Positions 1-10,633 of a stretch of 64,000 nt of DNA are shown one piece after another (position 1 is the stretch's first letter; each line of letters opens with the position of its first letter). Both the position numbers and the translations under genes were made by a program. The notes under the pieces are model-generated. The model saw nothing but the letters and a program-made list of their open reading frames with translations, did no database searches and was not told the DNA's origin. Source of the DNA: Leishmania infantum JPCM5 (lineage: Eukaryota > Euglenozoa > Kinetoplastea > Trypanosomatida > Trypanosomatidae); assembly GCF_000002875.2 (NCBI RefSeq), contig NC_009420.2, positions 2,332,951 to 2,396,950 of the forward strand, in the 5' to 3' direction.

Positions 1-2388
1 CGCCAACGACAAGGATGTGCGGCGGGCTCCGCACGTCGATCTCTTTGTTCTTTCGCAGCGGGTCGACTTTGCGTGCATCGGGCTCCCTCTCACTCTCTGC
101 ATCCAGGTCGCGCGGCGGGCGGGAACAAAACCATCCGATAAAGGCAAGGTACGTTGATGGGAGGAGAAATGAGATGGACAGAAACAGGTATGCGATAGAA
201 ACGAGGAAAAAGTGCAGAGCGGTGGTGGAGGAGGGGGGCCGTGGTAGCGAGGGGGTCGTGCGCGACCGGCCATCGACGAAAACGGCGCATAGCTCTCCCA
301 GCGAGAAGAGGGAGGTAGCGAGGCAACAATGAGAAGCACCTCTTCAGAGGCAACACCGAAGAGTGCGAAAACACAGAACAGAAACGCAGAGCGTAGGCCT
401 CCGAGGCCAGAGTTGGCTGAGGAGGTGTGTACTCGAAACAGCTGTGATTGGAATCGCGTGGAAAGGACACGACACGATGGCAGAGCACGTTTTGGGGCGC
501 ACACTGCAAGCAAGTATCCGATACTGAAAAAAAAAAACACAATCGATAAGCCGCACCGTGGAACCCCACTACAGTAAAACCCGCGTAGAGGTCTGCGAAC
601 TGCAATCTCCATGACCGCCTCACAGAATGCCGGCAGCCTCTATATGCATCTGAGGGCACTTGCGCTACCTCACCATGACGTCGACGTGCATTCTTCGCGG
701 GGTGACCTCTGACCGCTTCCTTGCACACGGCCCACACAGCGAACTCTGAGGAATATCGTACGATCGTGGTCAGGTGCGCTAACAGGGGAGCGCTACGCTC
801 ACCAGCCTTTGCCACCTGGCCGCGGTCGTACGATAGTCCTCAGAATGCGCGGTGTGAGCCGTGCACAAGGAAGCGGAGGAGGAGAAGTCGCAGTGGGTGC
901 GATCGCGATATCAGCATGGCTGACGCATCATCGTGATCGGAGTCGTCGCGATAAAGAGAACTCATTTCTCCGCTAGCATAAAATAGGGGCAGCTCTCGTA
1001 GGCCGCGTTCCACCGGTGAGGGAGACGGTGGCACTAGGCAATTTCGTGTGTCCGCTCCATCGCCACCTCATTGCACAACAGAGGCATTCGGTGTACGGCC
1101 AGTGTCGCCCCGTCAGATGCGGTGGCGGGGTCACGATCGCAGGAGGATGCCACCGTCGGCGTGCAGGAAGCCCGAAAGAGCTCATTCACCATCGGCAGAC
1201 GGCGCACGGTAGGGCGCTTCGTCATATTTTGGTGCGTATGTGGAGGAGGGAGAGGGTTTCTCTGCCTGTCTCTCTGTGTCTCTGTGTGTGCGACCTGCTG
1301 TTGAAGCCACCAGAAAACAGCCCTTTGACAGCACTTGGGTCAGCGATAGGACTGGCCAACAGTGAGAGCGAACGGCACAGCCGACAAAAAGCGCTCGAGT
1401 CGTAGAAGCCGCACAGAAAAAGAAGCGGTGGAGCGGTACGTTCAGGGCAGACGACAGAGGCGCATGGGGGGTTCGTAGCTGAGGCTATAGAAGCCCGAGG
1501 CGCAGCCTGCAAGAGAAGCGAGCGAGGAGAAAAGACATGACCTCACAGAGGAGATGATGATCGAACTCTCCCTCGCTGCGTTGGTTTCCCTTTTCGTGCT
1601 GTGAACGCTGTTTTACTCGCTGCTGCGTTTTCGTGGAGTACACAAGTGAAGTGACTTAGCACCCGCTTCAGCGCAGGGCGAGGGGCGAGAAGACGACAAC
1701 AGTGCACGCGGGAAGAAGGGAACGAGAGACGGGGTGCATGGTCCCTCCCTCCTCTCTCTCACCCTCTCTCCCTCGCGCTGGCTCTCTGCCTGTGTTTGGC
1801 GGGTGTGCAACTGTGAAACGCTTGAGAAGGGCGTATGGATGTATGTGTGTATATACATACAGGTGTTCACTCGAATCGGCGTAGCTCTTCGATCACCTTT
1901 CTCCTACGCGCTTGCATCGCAAGACTCCGCTGCCCGGAGGGGGGGAGGGCGTCCTCAAAAGTGCCGGATCGGCAACCAAACGCATGCACACATGCACACA
2001 GACAGACAGACACACATGCGCGCATGCACAGACAGATAGACAGACAGATGCGCTGTGAAACGCGCCTTTTAAAGAAAAACTCTGTAAGAAAGGAGGAAGT
2101 GAGCGGCGCCATGACGCCGACCTCCCTTCCCATGCCAAAACTTCACGGTTGAAGACGCGGCAAAAAAAAGAAGAGAGGACGGCAGCCTCGCTCGCTCGGT
2201 CCGTTCGGCAGGCAGTCAAAAGCATCCCCTTCCGTCACTCCTTCCATGCCAAACGAAGGGGCAAGCTGGCAACGTGACGGGGATGGCCGCAAGGAAGTGT
2301 TGTTGCCCGCCACAACAGCACTCAGTGCGACTGAAGACGTGTGGGGAGGCACCGTTCGTTTTGTCTCTCGACATTCTTCGCCCTTCTC
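1..2388. other. Gene-free stretch, 3' side of the ABC1 kinase gene
   Basis: No open frame here has the composition or similarity of a real gene; the longest minus-strand frame runs through an inverted repeat and looks random. Visible contents are the long inverted repeat at 713-876, CA-rich and ACAG-rich simple sequence near 1985-2050, and purine-rich tracts near 200-240 and 2160-2180. On the minus strand this follows the kinase stop codon, so it should hold that gene's 3' UTR and the processing signals of the next gene outside the window. Confidence 0.6.
713..876. repeat. 64-bp imperfect inverted repeat with 36-nt spacer
   Basis: The arm at 713-776 is the reverse complement of 813-876 with about ten substitutions and no gap, roughly 84 percent identity by hand alignment. 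The best-conserved core of each arm contains TATCGTACGA. The spacer 777-812 can itself form a small GAGCG/CGCTC hairpin. The structure lies in a gene-free stretch. It could be an inverted duplication, a relic of a mobile element, or a transcribed hairpin. The mismatches are not biased towards G-U pairing on one strand, so selection for an RNA stem is not shown. Confidence 0.8.
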
Positions 2389-3987
2389 TTACCAAGCACT
2401 GCCGCTTATCCACCAGTTCGTGGTCTTGTCCTGCAACTCCTGCCGCAGGTCGTCTTCCATGCGGCCGCTGACGATACCGTAGGTACGCTTCAGATTGTCT
2501 ATCTTCGTCTTGATCAGGTTCTTCACGACACCCTTCGACAAGTGGCCCTCGCTCACCAGCCAAGGCGCGGTGTGGCGCACCATGTTAAAGTCCGGGTTCA
2601 GGTTCATGATGAAGGACTCCAGCACGAGGACGGCGAAGAGAAGCGACACATAGGCGGGGTCCATCTGCACATTGTTCTGACGAATTCTCTCGAAGACGGA
2701 CTGCAAAATGTTTGTGACAGCGTTCTCGTCGTTGCGCGTAGGGCGGAAGTGCTTGAAGAGATCAGCCAAGTCGCTGCGGAAGAGGTCCGCGTTAGCGTAC
2801 GGCTGGCTGTCGGACATGGCGAGAAGACTGTCCGCGCACTGGTTGGAGTTCCAGCGCACAAACGACTCCATCAAATCGTGTGTGACAGCGCCCTCGTGCT
2901 CGGTAAGCTGCTGGCACAGTCCAACGTCGATCATGGTGACCGTGGGCTCGTGCGGGTCGCTCGTGCAGTCGATGAGGATGTTGCCTGGGTGCATATCGCC
3001 GTGGATAAAGTTATCGCGCAGGAGCATCTTGCACCACGTGTTGAGACCCTTGTTCGCCAACACATCGCGAGCGTGCGGCGGCAGCGACGCGAGAAACTCC
3101 GGGTTTGCGGGCTCGCCTTTGCAGAAGGTCTCCACCAGCATCCGCTGCGTCGACATGAGCGGCTCAGGGAACTCTACGTAGCGCTCCGACTTGAAGTTCT
3201 CGCGGAACCGCTCAAGGTTTTGGGCCTCCATGCGGAAGTCCAGCTGCGCCGCCAAATGCGTCGTGAAGGCCAGGGAGAGCGACGGGAGGCGGTAACGGGC
3301 GAGATGGGGGAACCACGCGTCCACCTTCTTGGCCAAATTATCGAGAATGGTAAAATCAAGCACAATTGTTTCAATGATGTCCGGATGCATAACCTTAACG
3401 ACAACTTTGCGGTTGGAGTTCTTGAGCTTCGCGAGATGCACCTGGCCAATGGAGCCGGAGCCGACCGTCTCACGCTGCACGGACTCGAAGACCGTGAGCG
3501 GGTCGCACTTCAGCTCCTCACCCAAGATGCGCAGCGTGTCCTCGTACGAATGCACGTCGACCTCATTGTACAAGCGTTTGAAGATGTTGCGGAATTCAGG
3601 GGCAAACAGGTCCTCGCGTGTACAGCTCCACTGGCCGATCTTCACGAAGACGGGGCCGGCGCGCTGCACCGCCGCCAGCAACATCTCCAGCCACCGATCG
3701 TACCACTCCTTACGCAGCGACATGATGAAGTACAGAGCCGCCACAGGAATGAAAATGAGAGCCAAATCCACCAAGCGCCAGCAGACGGCGATGCGCGACG
3801 GGCGCGACACCACCCGGCCCTCCAAGATAAGGTTGCCGTTCGCGTCCACGAGGGGCTTTAGCACTCGAGGCGGAGGACGCGTGCGTTGCCGGTATTGCAC
3901 ATACCCGGAAAGACCCGCCACGCTGATGGTAGGGATGCCAACCACTGCGAACACCACCTTGCCCACCTTACCGCGCAACACCCTCAT
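2389..3987 (-). CDS. ABC1/UbiB-family atypical kinase, ADCK2-like
   Basis: This 532-residue protein belongs to the ABC1/ADCK/UbiB family of atypical kinases or ATPases, which support coenzyme Q biosynthesis and mitochondrial lipid homeostasis. The family-specific KxGQ motif is K116-Q119. The glycine/alanine-rich loop GSGSIGQVH is at 176-184, a candidate ATP-binding Lys at K198, the EAQN motif at 254-257, the catalytic HGDMHPGN loop at 329-336 and the metal-binding Asp (IDVG) at D354. Two hydrophobic segments, about residues 10-28 and 68-90, precede the kinase region and suggest membrane anchoring. A GSG rather than AAA nucleotide loop and the KIGQW sequence favour the ADCK2 branch over ADCK1 or ADCK3. 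The ATG at 3987 is the first in the frame; minus-strand pyrimidine-rich sequence at about 4125-4150 could supply its trans-splice site. Mitochondrial location is inferred from the family. Confidence 0.88.
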   Translation of the reverse strand: MRVLRGKVGKVVFAVVGIPTISVAGLSGYVQYRQRTRPPPRVLKPLVDANGNLILEGRVVSRPSRIAVCWRLVDLALIFIPVAALYFIMSLRKEWYDRWLEMLLAAVQRAGPVFVKIGQWSCTREDLFAPEFRNIFKRLYNEVDVHSYEDTLRILGEELKCDPLTVFESVQRETVGSGSIGQVHLAKLKNSNRKVVVKVMHPDIIETIVLDFTILDNLAKKVDAWFPHLARYRLPSLSLAFTTHLAAQLDFRMEAQNLERFRENFKSERYVEFPEPLMSTQRMLVETFCKGEPANPEFLASLPPHARDVLANKGLNTWCKMLLRDNFIHGDMHPGNILIDCTSDPHEPTVTMIDVGLCQQLTEHEGAVTHDLMESFVRWNSNQCADSLLAMSDSQPYANADLFRSDLADLFKHFRPTRNDENAVTNILQSVFERIRQNNVQMDPAYVSLLFAVLVLESFIMNLNPDFNMVRHTAPWLVSEGHLSKGVVKNLIKTKIDNLKRTYGIVSGRMEDDLRQELQDKTTNWWISGSAW

Positions 3988-6900
3988 CGTTATGATGCAG
4001 CTAGAGAGAAAGATCGCAAGATAGTAAAGATGCGGGTCATAGAGAAAAGCGCTGCAGCATCTATCCTGAAACGAAGAGTGCAGCCTCTACACGCCTCCGT
4101 TGATCGAAAGACACGTTGCAGCGAAAGGGAGGGTGAGGAAGGAAACCCGAAAAGGCACAACGACGGGAGGGCAGCAGACAACCCAGCTCTCCCTTCCTTG
4201 ATTTGGTTCGGCGCACCTGTGCACCCGTGGCGCGGCTGAGTGATCACACGCGACAAGTGTGAACGAGCAAAGGCTGTAAGAGCAACGCCGTAGTGCAGAG
4301 ATGAAGCACGGAAGCAAGTACGAGAGGCATTTTATGTTCGTTCTCCTTCGAACGTCTGTCCATTCTCCGCCATCCAGCATGCGAGAAACGGCGTTCTACA
4401 TAGAGAGAGAGAGAGCCACACCGGCACCGGCCTGCCACAGGGGTGCACTACGTGTTGCCAAACAGTTGTAGAGGCCCGTTACACCAAATGCGCTGACTCA
4501 GACATCAGAGAGCTTGGCGCCTGCCTCAAACACCACCCACCCGCCTGCCTCGCAGGTCGCCTCGCAGCCGCGCCTATTATGGCGGCCGCCACCTCGTGCA
4601 CCCCTCTCGCGGTAGCACTGAGGCTTCCCATGCCAGTATGCGGCCAAAGGGCTGGGTGGAATACGTTCGAGTCGCACTGACACGCTGCCTAATGATGTGG
4701 ATGGCACAGACACACTCACATTGTCGCAGATCGCTCCAGCGCACAGCACCATCCAGGCCCTAACCACCGACAGCAGCAGTCATGCATCGCTCTCATCTCC
4801 CCACACAGAGGGTGGGGGACTGGGACCTTGGGGTGCCACGCCCCGTGGGGTGTCCCCTCCGCCCCTTCAAGAGGGCGGCGGTCGCTTTCGCAGGTTTTCT
4901 TTGTATTTGTTGTAGTTGCTCTCTTTGATTTCAAAACGCATGCTTCACACGCACGCAAAGGCGAGGGATGAAAAAGTCGTCCGTTGCGTCGGCATGCTCG
5001 AGGGCATACACAATGGTGAGGGCACCGATCACAGTGAATGTCGCCATGGCCAAAGAACACGGCGTCTGTGCGTGTGCGTCCGCGCGCCAGCTGAAGAATG
5101 TCGCAGGCGGAAAAGAAGAAGCTAACGCCGAACCCCCCCCACCACCACCGCCACATAAAATGCGCTAAAAAGACGTCGATGACCCATCGACGTGCGTGCC
5201 GTGTGGTTATAGGCATGCGCAGACGCGTGCACGCCCCGCGCACAATGAGGTGGAATGGAAAAGATGTGGTCGTCGTGAGGATAGTGAGATACGTGTAAAC
5301 AGCGCTGCACGGAGCAGGCCGAACAAAAAAAAAGGTGGACGTGGCGAACAACGAAAAGACATTGCGGGGAGGGAATAAGGCAAAAGAGGAGCACGAGAGA
5401 AGCGCGTACTCGCCACGGTAGTGATAGACCACATGCACATCACACCAGAATCGCCGCGTGACTGAGCGGGCCCGCTCTTCCTCCAGCGAGGACTGTGTAA
5501 GTGGAAGGAGGGGAGAACGGGGGCGCCGCAGGGACGGGGTGTGTAAACGCCATTATCAGCCGACCAAGCTGGCGACACAGGAACCACCAGCCCATCGCCT
5601 CGACACCACCACAAGTTCATGCGCGTTCATTCGAAAGAGGGGCGAGTATGGCCTGCCTTCTCTCGGTCGCGGCTGATGACCCGTTGGCGCCTTCTTTTTC
5701 CTTTCCTCTCGTTGCCTCCATTCGCCGCGTGCGCGCGCGTTAGGGGGCGGGCGGTGCTGGTCTGTGCAAAGACGAGTAGTAGGCAAGGAGGCGTATGGGT
5801 ATCGAGGACACAGTGAAAAGCATGAGATCGCATTCGCAACCGCCGACACCCCTTACCCAACCTCGCAGCGTCCGCCCACAACTACGACCACTTCACAGGG
5901 GGAGGAGAGCCGAAAACCGCCCGCCACACTCGTCAAGGCCATCGACGCAATGATGAACGAAGGCAACAAGCGCGCAAGCCCGCGCGCCGCGGGACGGCGG
6001 GGGCGTCCGTTTATGCTTCAGCTTTTCTTTGTTAATGGAATATCCACGAGGGCAGGGAGTGGAGTTGCATGCGTCACCGAAACAACAAACATCTATGCGC
6101 CTACCCACACACACGCACACGCGCGAAGGCAAACGACAACACGAACAAACGGCAGAGAACTGACAACAACAAAACGTGGAAAGAGGAAAGGACTCCGCAA
6201 CACACCGACACGCACACACACACACAAAAGGCGAAGAAAACGCAGACAAAACAGAATGTGGATAACAGCGAAAATAATTGAACAAAAAAGAACGAGAAGA
6301 CACTCAGCGCACGCAGCGGGTAGAAGAATTATTAGTGCACACCGGCAGCCACAACCGGAGATAGAAGAGCCCGTCGACCATGACGGCCCCACCACCCTCC
6401 TCTCTCTACAAGGCACAACTCCGGAAAAAATGAGAGGTGAAACAGCTACAGAGAAGGGACCGAGCTGAAAGGGAGGGGGAGGGTCAGGAAGAGGTTAACA
6501 ACAAGAACACGGACAACAATACCAGCTTCAACGACAAAAAGGCAACATTCGACGACTATTGAATCTCACAAAGCATGCTTAACGAGCTCTCTGGTCACGC
6601 ACGCAACCGCACCCGCGTGTTTCTCCTGCGAGGAACGCACGCATACCCCTGAATCAGACCGCAAACACACACAGGTGGCGCACAGCCCAGCACAGCCTTT
6701 TCGCCCTTCCCTTCACCCCCAATCATCAGAACAGGCACACACACACACACACACACATGACGAGCACTCAGCACAAGAAGGACAAAACGCGGCAACGTTG
6801 GAAAACGAAGACCTCTCGGAAGACAGGCGCTGTACACACGTTACACGAACGCATACTCGTAGAGAGGTAGGGAAGGCGAAACTCTTCAAAGACGAAGATA

Positions 6901-7294
6901 AAAAGAAGCGCTTGCAAGATGATCCCCCGCTGCGCGTGCACCTCGTGAAAAAAAAAGCGAGGGAGTCGACGAAGAGGAATGCGGGCAGGCAGGGCGACGT
7001 GCTCTCCAACATGTGTGCGCGCCTGGGAGGAGGGGAGAGAGAGAGAGGGGAGGGAGGGATCTTGCGTCAGACGGTGATTGCAGGCGTCTGCTCATGCAGT
7101 AGATAAAAAATCTGCATTCTGCTTGCGCTACGATAGCCCATGTCAGCTTGCCTTGCCAGCCTGCGCAAGTGGTCGGGCTCGCGTCTCGTAATGGAGGGTT
7201 GGAGGCATAAGCGTAAAAAAGAAGCGCAGCGGCAAGAGCTCGCCACAAGCAAGCACAGCTCAGAAGACGACGACCTCATGAGACCCACTTACCC
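3988..7294. other. 3.3-kb intergenic stretch with a SIDER-like repeat
   Basis: I see no convincing gene. The stretch holds the dispersed repeat at 4480-4790, GC-rich short hairpins at about 4820-4880, CA-rich microsatellite sequence at 6105-6240 and 6738-6757, and many purine runs on the plus strand (pyrimidine runs on the transcribed strand). Long frames here are low-complexity shadows rich in Cys, Val and His from the repeats. Confidence 0.55.
4480..4790 (+). repeat. SIDER-like dispersed repeat, copy A
   Basis: This segment is clearly related to 52370-52680. Shared blocks in the same order include AATGCGCTGACT, TTCGAGTC followed by CTGCCTAAT, GTGGATGGCACA and TCGCAGATCGCTCC, separated by diverged sequence and small gaps. 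Length, degeneracy and intergenic position fit the short interspersed degenerate retroposons (SIDERs) of Leishmania, which act as 3' UTR mRNA stability elements. Family membership is inferred; the relatedness of the two copies is seen directly. If transcribed with its neighbours, it would lie antisense to the plus-strand orientation given, in the 3' region of the CNOT10-like gene. Confidence 0.65.
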
Positions 7295-8968
7295 TTAGAT
7301 GCCCCATGTAATCTTGAGCATCCACTCTGCAGCCCTTTCTTGGTTGCCCTGCGCCAGCTCAAGGAAGACCTCCAAGATGCAGTACGCGAACATTGTGTCG
7401 CGCTCTGGCGTGTACTCTGCAGTGCCGGCCGGGGCCGCTTCGTAGATCTTGCGCAGCAGCGATTCCATGATTGAGTGCGCCTGGTTCCACGAACCTGTCA
7501 GGATGTGCGAGATGGTCAGGTTCACGAAGAGTGCCTCTACGCGGCTACGCTGCGCCGCGTCGAGCGGGTCGCTGCTGGACCCCGTGACCAGAGATGAGAG
7601 CGATGCCCGCCGAAGAATTTTCATTGCCCGGTCCTGGTCGTTGAGGTGCACGAGGGCCTCCACTACGTAGATGAGCAGTGTGGCATGTAGGTTCGACGGC
7701 AGCGGATGGCGTTCATGGGCATTCAGCAGCTCCTGGCCGGCTTCTGCCGCCGCCATGTAGTTGCGGCGGCTCAGCTCGAGGGCCACCCAGTACAGCATGG
7801 CGTACTGCAGAAGGGCCTCTTCGTGGGGGAACGCCTCTACCACGCTACTGAATGTGTGGCCCTTGGGTACTAGCAGGAAGAGGGCATTCTGCACGGCCAC
7901 CGTGGCAATCTGCTCCAGGGCGACCTTCTCCGTCGGCTCTCTCGATGACTCGACAGCCGCCGGCCCAGGCACGCTCGTCGCACTTGGCAGCAGCATAAAC
8001 TCGAAGTTCGAGTACACCTTGCCGCTCTGCAGCATCGCGCTGAAGGTGTTCTGCTGTCGCTCGTAGTCAGCGCGGCGCTGCTTGCGGGTTTCCTGCTGCA
8101 CACACGACACTGCCGCCTCCGCGCAGCGCACCCAGAAGACAGCAGACGCCTTCATCGAGTCCTGCACAGCAAGGAACTCATGTAGCGCGCCTTCGTAGTC
8201 CTCCCGCAGCAGTGCACACAGCCCGACGTTGTACTGAATCGGTCGAAGGATATGCTGCCCCGCTGGCTTCGACGCGGCCGTCTTCTCCGCCTTGGCGAAG
8301 CACAGACTCGCCACATTAAGCTTGTCCTCCAAGAGGGAAAAAACGCCTAGGTTGTTGAGATAGACCGCCTGCTTCGCCTGATCATTTTCTGCGTTCGCGA
8401 AGACGTCGTGGAGTCCGCTGGAATCGGCAAAGGCTGTCTCCACCAATTTCATCAACTCTGGCACCACACGCAGCTTCTCCATGCTGGACGTGAGCACGCT
8501 CTGCACTAGCTCCTCGTCGTGCCGGCTCGACATACGGCTTGTGATCTTGCGCACCGGCTTCGTGAGGGTGTGGAACAGGCAGAGGCTGTACACCAAGGTC
8601 GACAAGGCTATGTCCTGCGCGTTCTCTAGAATGCGGCGCAGCAGGAGCATTGCCTCATGTGCTTGACCGCTGCGGGCGTAGAGGACGGCCTGGTTGTAGA
8701 CCGCCGTCTCGTGGCCCTCGTACTGCAGCATCAGGCCTGGTGCCTTGATGTTAGGGTCCTCGCCGGTGCCCTCGGCGCTGGCGCGCAGAGCTGCCAAAGC
8801 CTGCTCACTCGTCAGCTGGTGCTGCAGGTAGCGGGCAATCACTAAGTTGTGCTGCACCTTCATGTCTTCCTGCGGCATTGCCCGCAGCACCTTCTCCGCG
8901 TCGGCATAGTTACCGGCATAGAACGCCGCCTTGGCGTCAGCCAGCTGCTTCTTGAGAACCTCGGTCAT
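7295..8968 (-). CDS. CNOT10-like TPR protein (CCR4-NOT complex subunit)
   Basis: The 557-residue protein is almost entirely helical with TPR-like repeats. An N-terminal pair starts ADAKAAFYAGNYADAEKVLR. A segment reading YNQAVLYARSGQAHEAMLLL is at about 90-110, and NNLGVFSLLEDKLNVASLCF followed by IQYNVGLCALLREDYEGALH lies at about 205-265. The C-terminus ends in another helical repeat pair. Order and wording match CNOT10, the TPR subunit that trypanosomatids keep in their CCR4-NOT deadenylase, where it acts in cytoplasmic mRNA decay. That matters in a lineage that controls genes mostly after transcription. A minus-strand pyrimidine tract at 9045-9072 followed by an AG at 9038-9039 gives a plausible trans-splice site about 70 nt before the ATG. 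Other TPR proteins such as SRP72 remain possible but fit less well. Confidence 0.72.
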   Translation of the reverse strand: MTEVLKKQLADAKAAFYAGNYADAEKVLRAMPQEDMKVQHNLVIARYLQHQLTSEQALAALRASAEGTGEDPNIKAPGLMLQYEGHETAVYNQAVLYARSGQAHEAMLLLRRILENAQDIALSTLVYSLCLFHTLTKPVRKITSRMSSRHDEELVQSVLTSSMEKLRVVPELMKLVETAFADSSGLHDVFANAENDQAKQAVYLNNLGVFSLLEDKLNVASLCFAKAEKTAASKPAGQHILRPIQYNVGLCALLREDYEGALHEFLAVQDSMKASAVFWVRCAEAAVSCVQQETRKQRRADYERQQNTFSAMLQSGKVYSNFEFMLLPSATSVPGPAAVESSREPTEKVALEQIATVAVQNALFLLVPKGHTFSSVVEAFPHEEALLQYAMLYWVALELSRRNYMAAAEAGQELLNAHERHPLPSNLHATLLIYVVEALVHLNDQDRAMKILRRASLSSLVTGSSSDPLDAAQRSRVEALFVNLTISHILTGSWNQAHSIMESLLRKIYEAAPAGTAEYTPERDTMFAYCILEVFLELAQGNQERAAEWMLKITWGI

Positions 8969-10633
8969 CGGATGAAAAGGGAGAGGGCGTGTGTGGTAGA
9001 AAAGAACCGAGGAAAACCTCTATCTGAAGGTCTGCGCTGTGAGGCGAAAAAGAAGGGGGAGGGGGAAGATGGAAGGCGAGCGTGGGACCTGCGCACCTTC
9101 GCTTGCCTGTTTGATGGAAAGGGTACGCGCTTTTGTTTCTTTTGTGTGTATATGTGTGTGTGTGGTGGGGGGGGAGGTAGTATTGCCACCGTAGCCGTGG
9201 GATGCGTGCGTGCGTACTCAGCGGTGGCCAAGATATTGAAGGCAAATCACACCAACGGCTGTCTGATGAGAGCAAAAGTGTGTTGCGCTCGAACGCGCGA
9301 AGGAAGCAGGCGTCCAAGAGAAGCGGCGAGCTGGCAAACGCCCCCTTTGCGTTCGCGTCGAGCACCTTAGCACCACGATTCCAAAACGAGGGAGACGCGG
9401 TGGGTGTACAGAGAGGCGCGCAAACAGTTCGAACGATACGTTACCCACCTAAGCTCCTCCAGTGGCAGCGCACGTCTTGTGTGATACTGGAGGGGAGCAG
9501 GGGTGTGTCGCTGTGCACACGTCCCAGGAGTAATTTCTGAAGACAACGCCGATGTTCAGCGGCTACTGAGGCCCGAGCGTTTGTACGTGCTTCCGTGTGC
9601 TTGGATCAGCGAGTATAGGGAAGACTCGAAGTGAAGAGTCGGTGATCAGAGTGCTTCGCGTGAAGAACGAACGGGTAGCGCAAAAAAGAGAAGGCACTGA
9701 GAGTCGGGCGAGACGGTGCGTGGGTGCGGGAGTGCAGCGAAGCTAGACAAGTGCTAGCAATCCTCTCCCGAATTCGTATGTATGTGATGTGCGCGTGCGT
9801 GAAAGACTACTTGGCTTTGATTTTCTTGTTCAAGGCCCATATGAGGAATGAAAAGAGGAATGTAACAGGGGCAGGGACAGCCTTTTAGGTGCCAAACTCA
9901 ACTACTTTCGAGCGCTTCGTTCTTGGTGATTCTGAGCTGTGCGTGCGTGTGTTCGTCAAAATATCACGTGTATCCGCACATTCAGGGGGCGGGCAAGCAC
10001 AAAATGAGAGAGGGAGAGAAAGAGGCACGGCATGGTGGGGGAGATTCATCAGGGAAGGGTGCGAGCTTTTCGTTTCAGATAAGCCGGCGCAGCCCTCCAA
10101 AAAGCTTGAACGGGTACCCCCGACTCTTCTTCACCGCGCAGCGCTGGCCCATTCAAGACACCAAAGGATGTAGGCTTCGGCATTGCTAACTTTCAGGCCC
10201 GCTCTGTCGCAACCTTTTCGTCTTCGGTGTATGCGTGTTCTTCGGCTCACCTTTCGAGCAGCTGGCCTCTTTGGCAGGGAGGACGCCCTGAGTGCACCTG
10301 CTCCCTCGCGGCCCGTTCACTCTTGGCCCTCTGTGAGTTTTGTTCCGTTTTTCTTCCGGCTTCCTCGCAAAAGGAAGCTGTCAGCACACAGGAACGCTGC
10401 CACATCTTGCCAGACGGGGTACGTGCGGGTCGTTTTTTTTTTGGCTCCGCGCAGCCACAGACACACACACACAAACACACATAGACACCAGCATCACCTC
10501 GTATGGCATATTGGCAGCCTCTTCTAACATGTACATCATGAGCAGAAAAAAAAGTGGTCAGTAGTGGCAGGCAGTTGTTAGGGCACGTGCTCTCCCCCTT
10601 CACCTCTTTATTTCGTCACAAAAACGACGGCGA
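8969..10633. other. Intergenic stretch between CNOT10-like and centrin-like genes
   Basis: No gene is supported. The part next to 8968 contains the pyrimidine tract and AG used for trans-splicing of the CNOT10-like gene (on the minus strand). The rest has a GT/G-run at about 9146-9175 and CA-rich sequence at 10458-10480 next to a T-run at 10433-10442. Confidence 0.5.
9038..9072 (-). promoter_or_regulatory. Predicted trans-splice acceptor of CNOT10-like mRNA
   Basis: On the minus strand an almost pure pyrimidine tract covers 9045-9072, and the first AG after it is at 9038-9039. This is the standard polypyrimidine-AG arrangement for spliced-leader addition in trypanosomatids. It leaves a 5' UTR of about 70 nt. 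Confidence 0.45.

Noticed and set aside
90..815. Minus-strand open frame of 241 codons at the left edge
   Set aside because: It overlaps the inverted repeat, has Cys/His/Arg-rich random composition and no domain.
2341..3861. Long plus-strand open frame of 506 codons
   Set aside because: It is the antisense of the ABC1 kinase gene, lacks any recognisable domain, and the minus strand shows all kinase motifs.
7295..8968. SRP72 as the identity of the TPR protein
   Set aside because: The segment order and wording (NNLGVF, YNVGLCALL, FWVRCAEAAVS) fit CNOT10 better, and no SRP72 RNA-binding basic tail is present.
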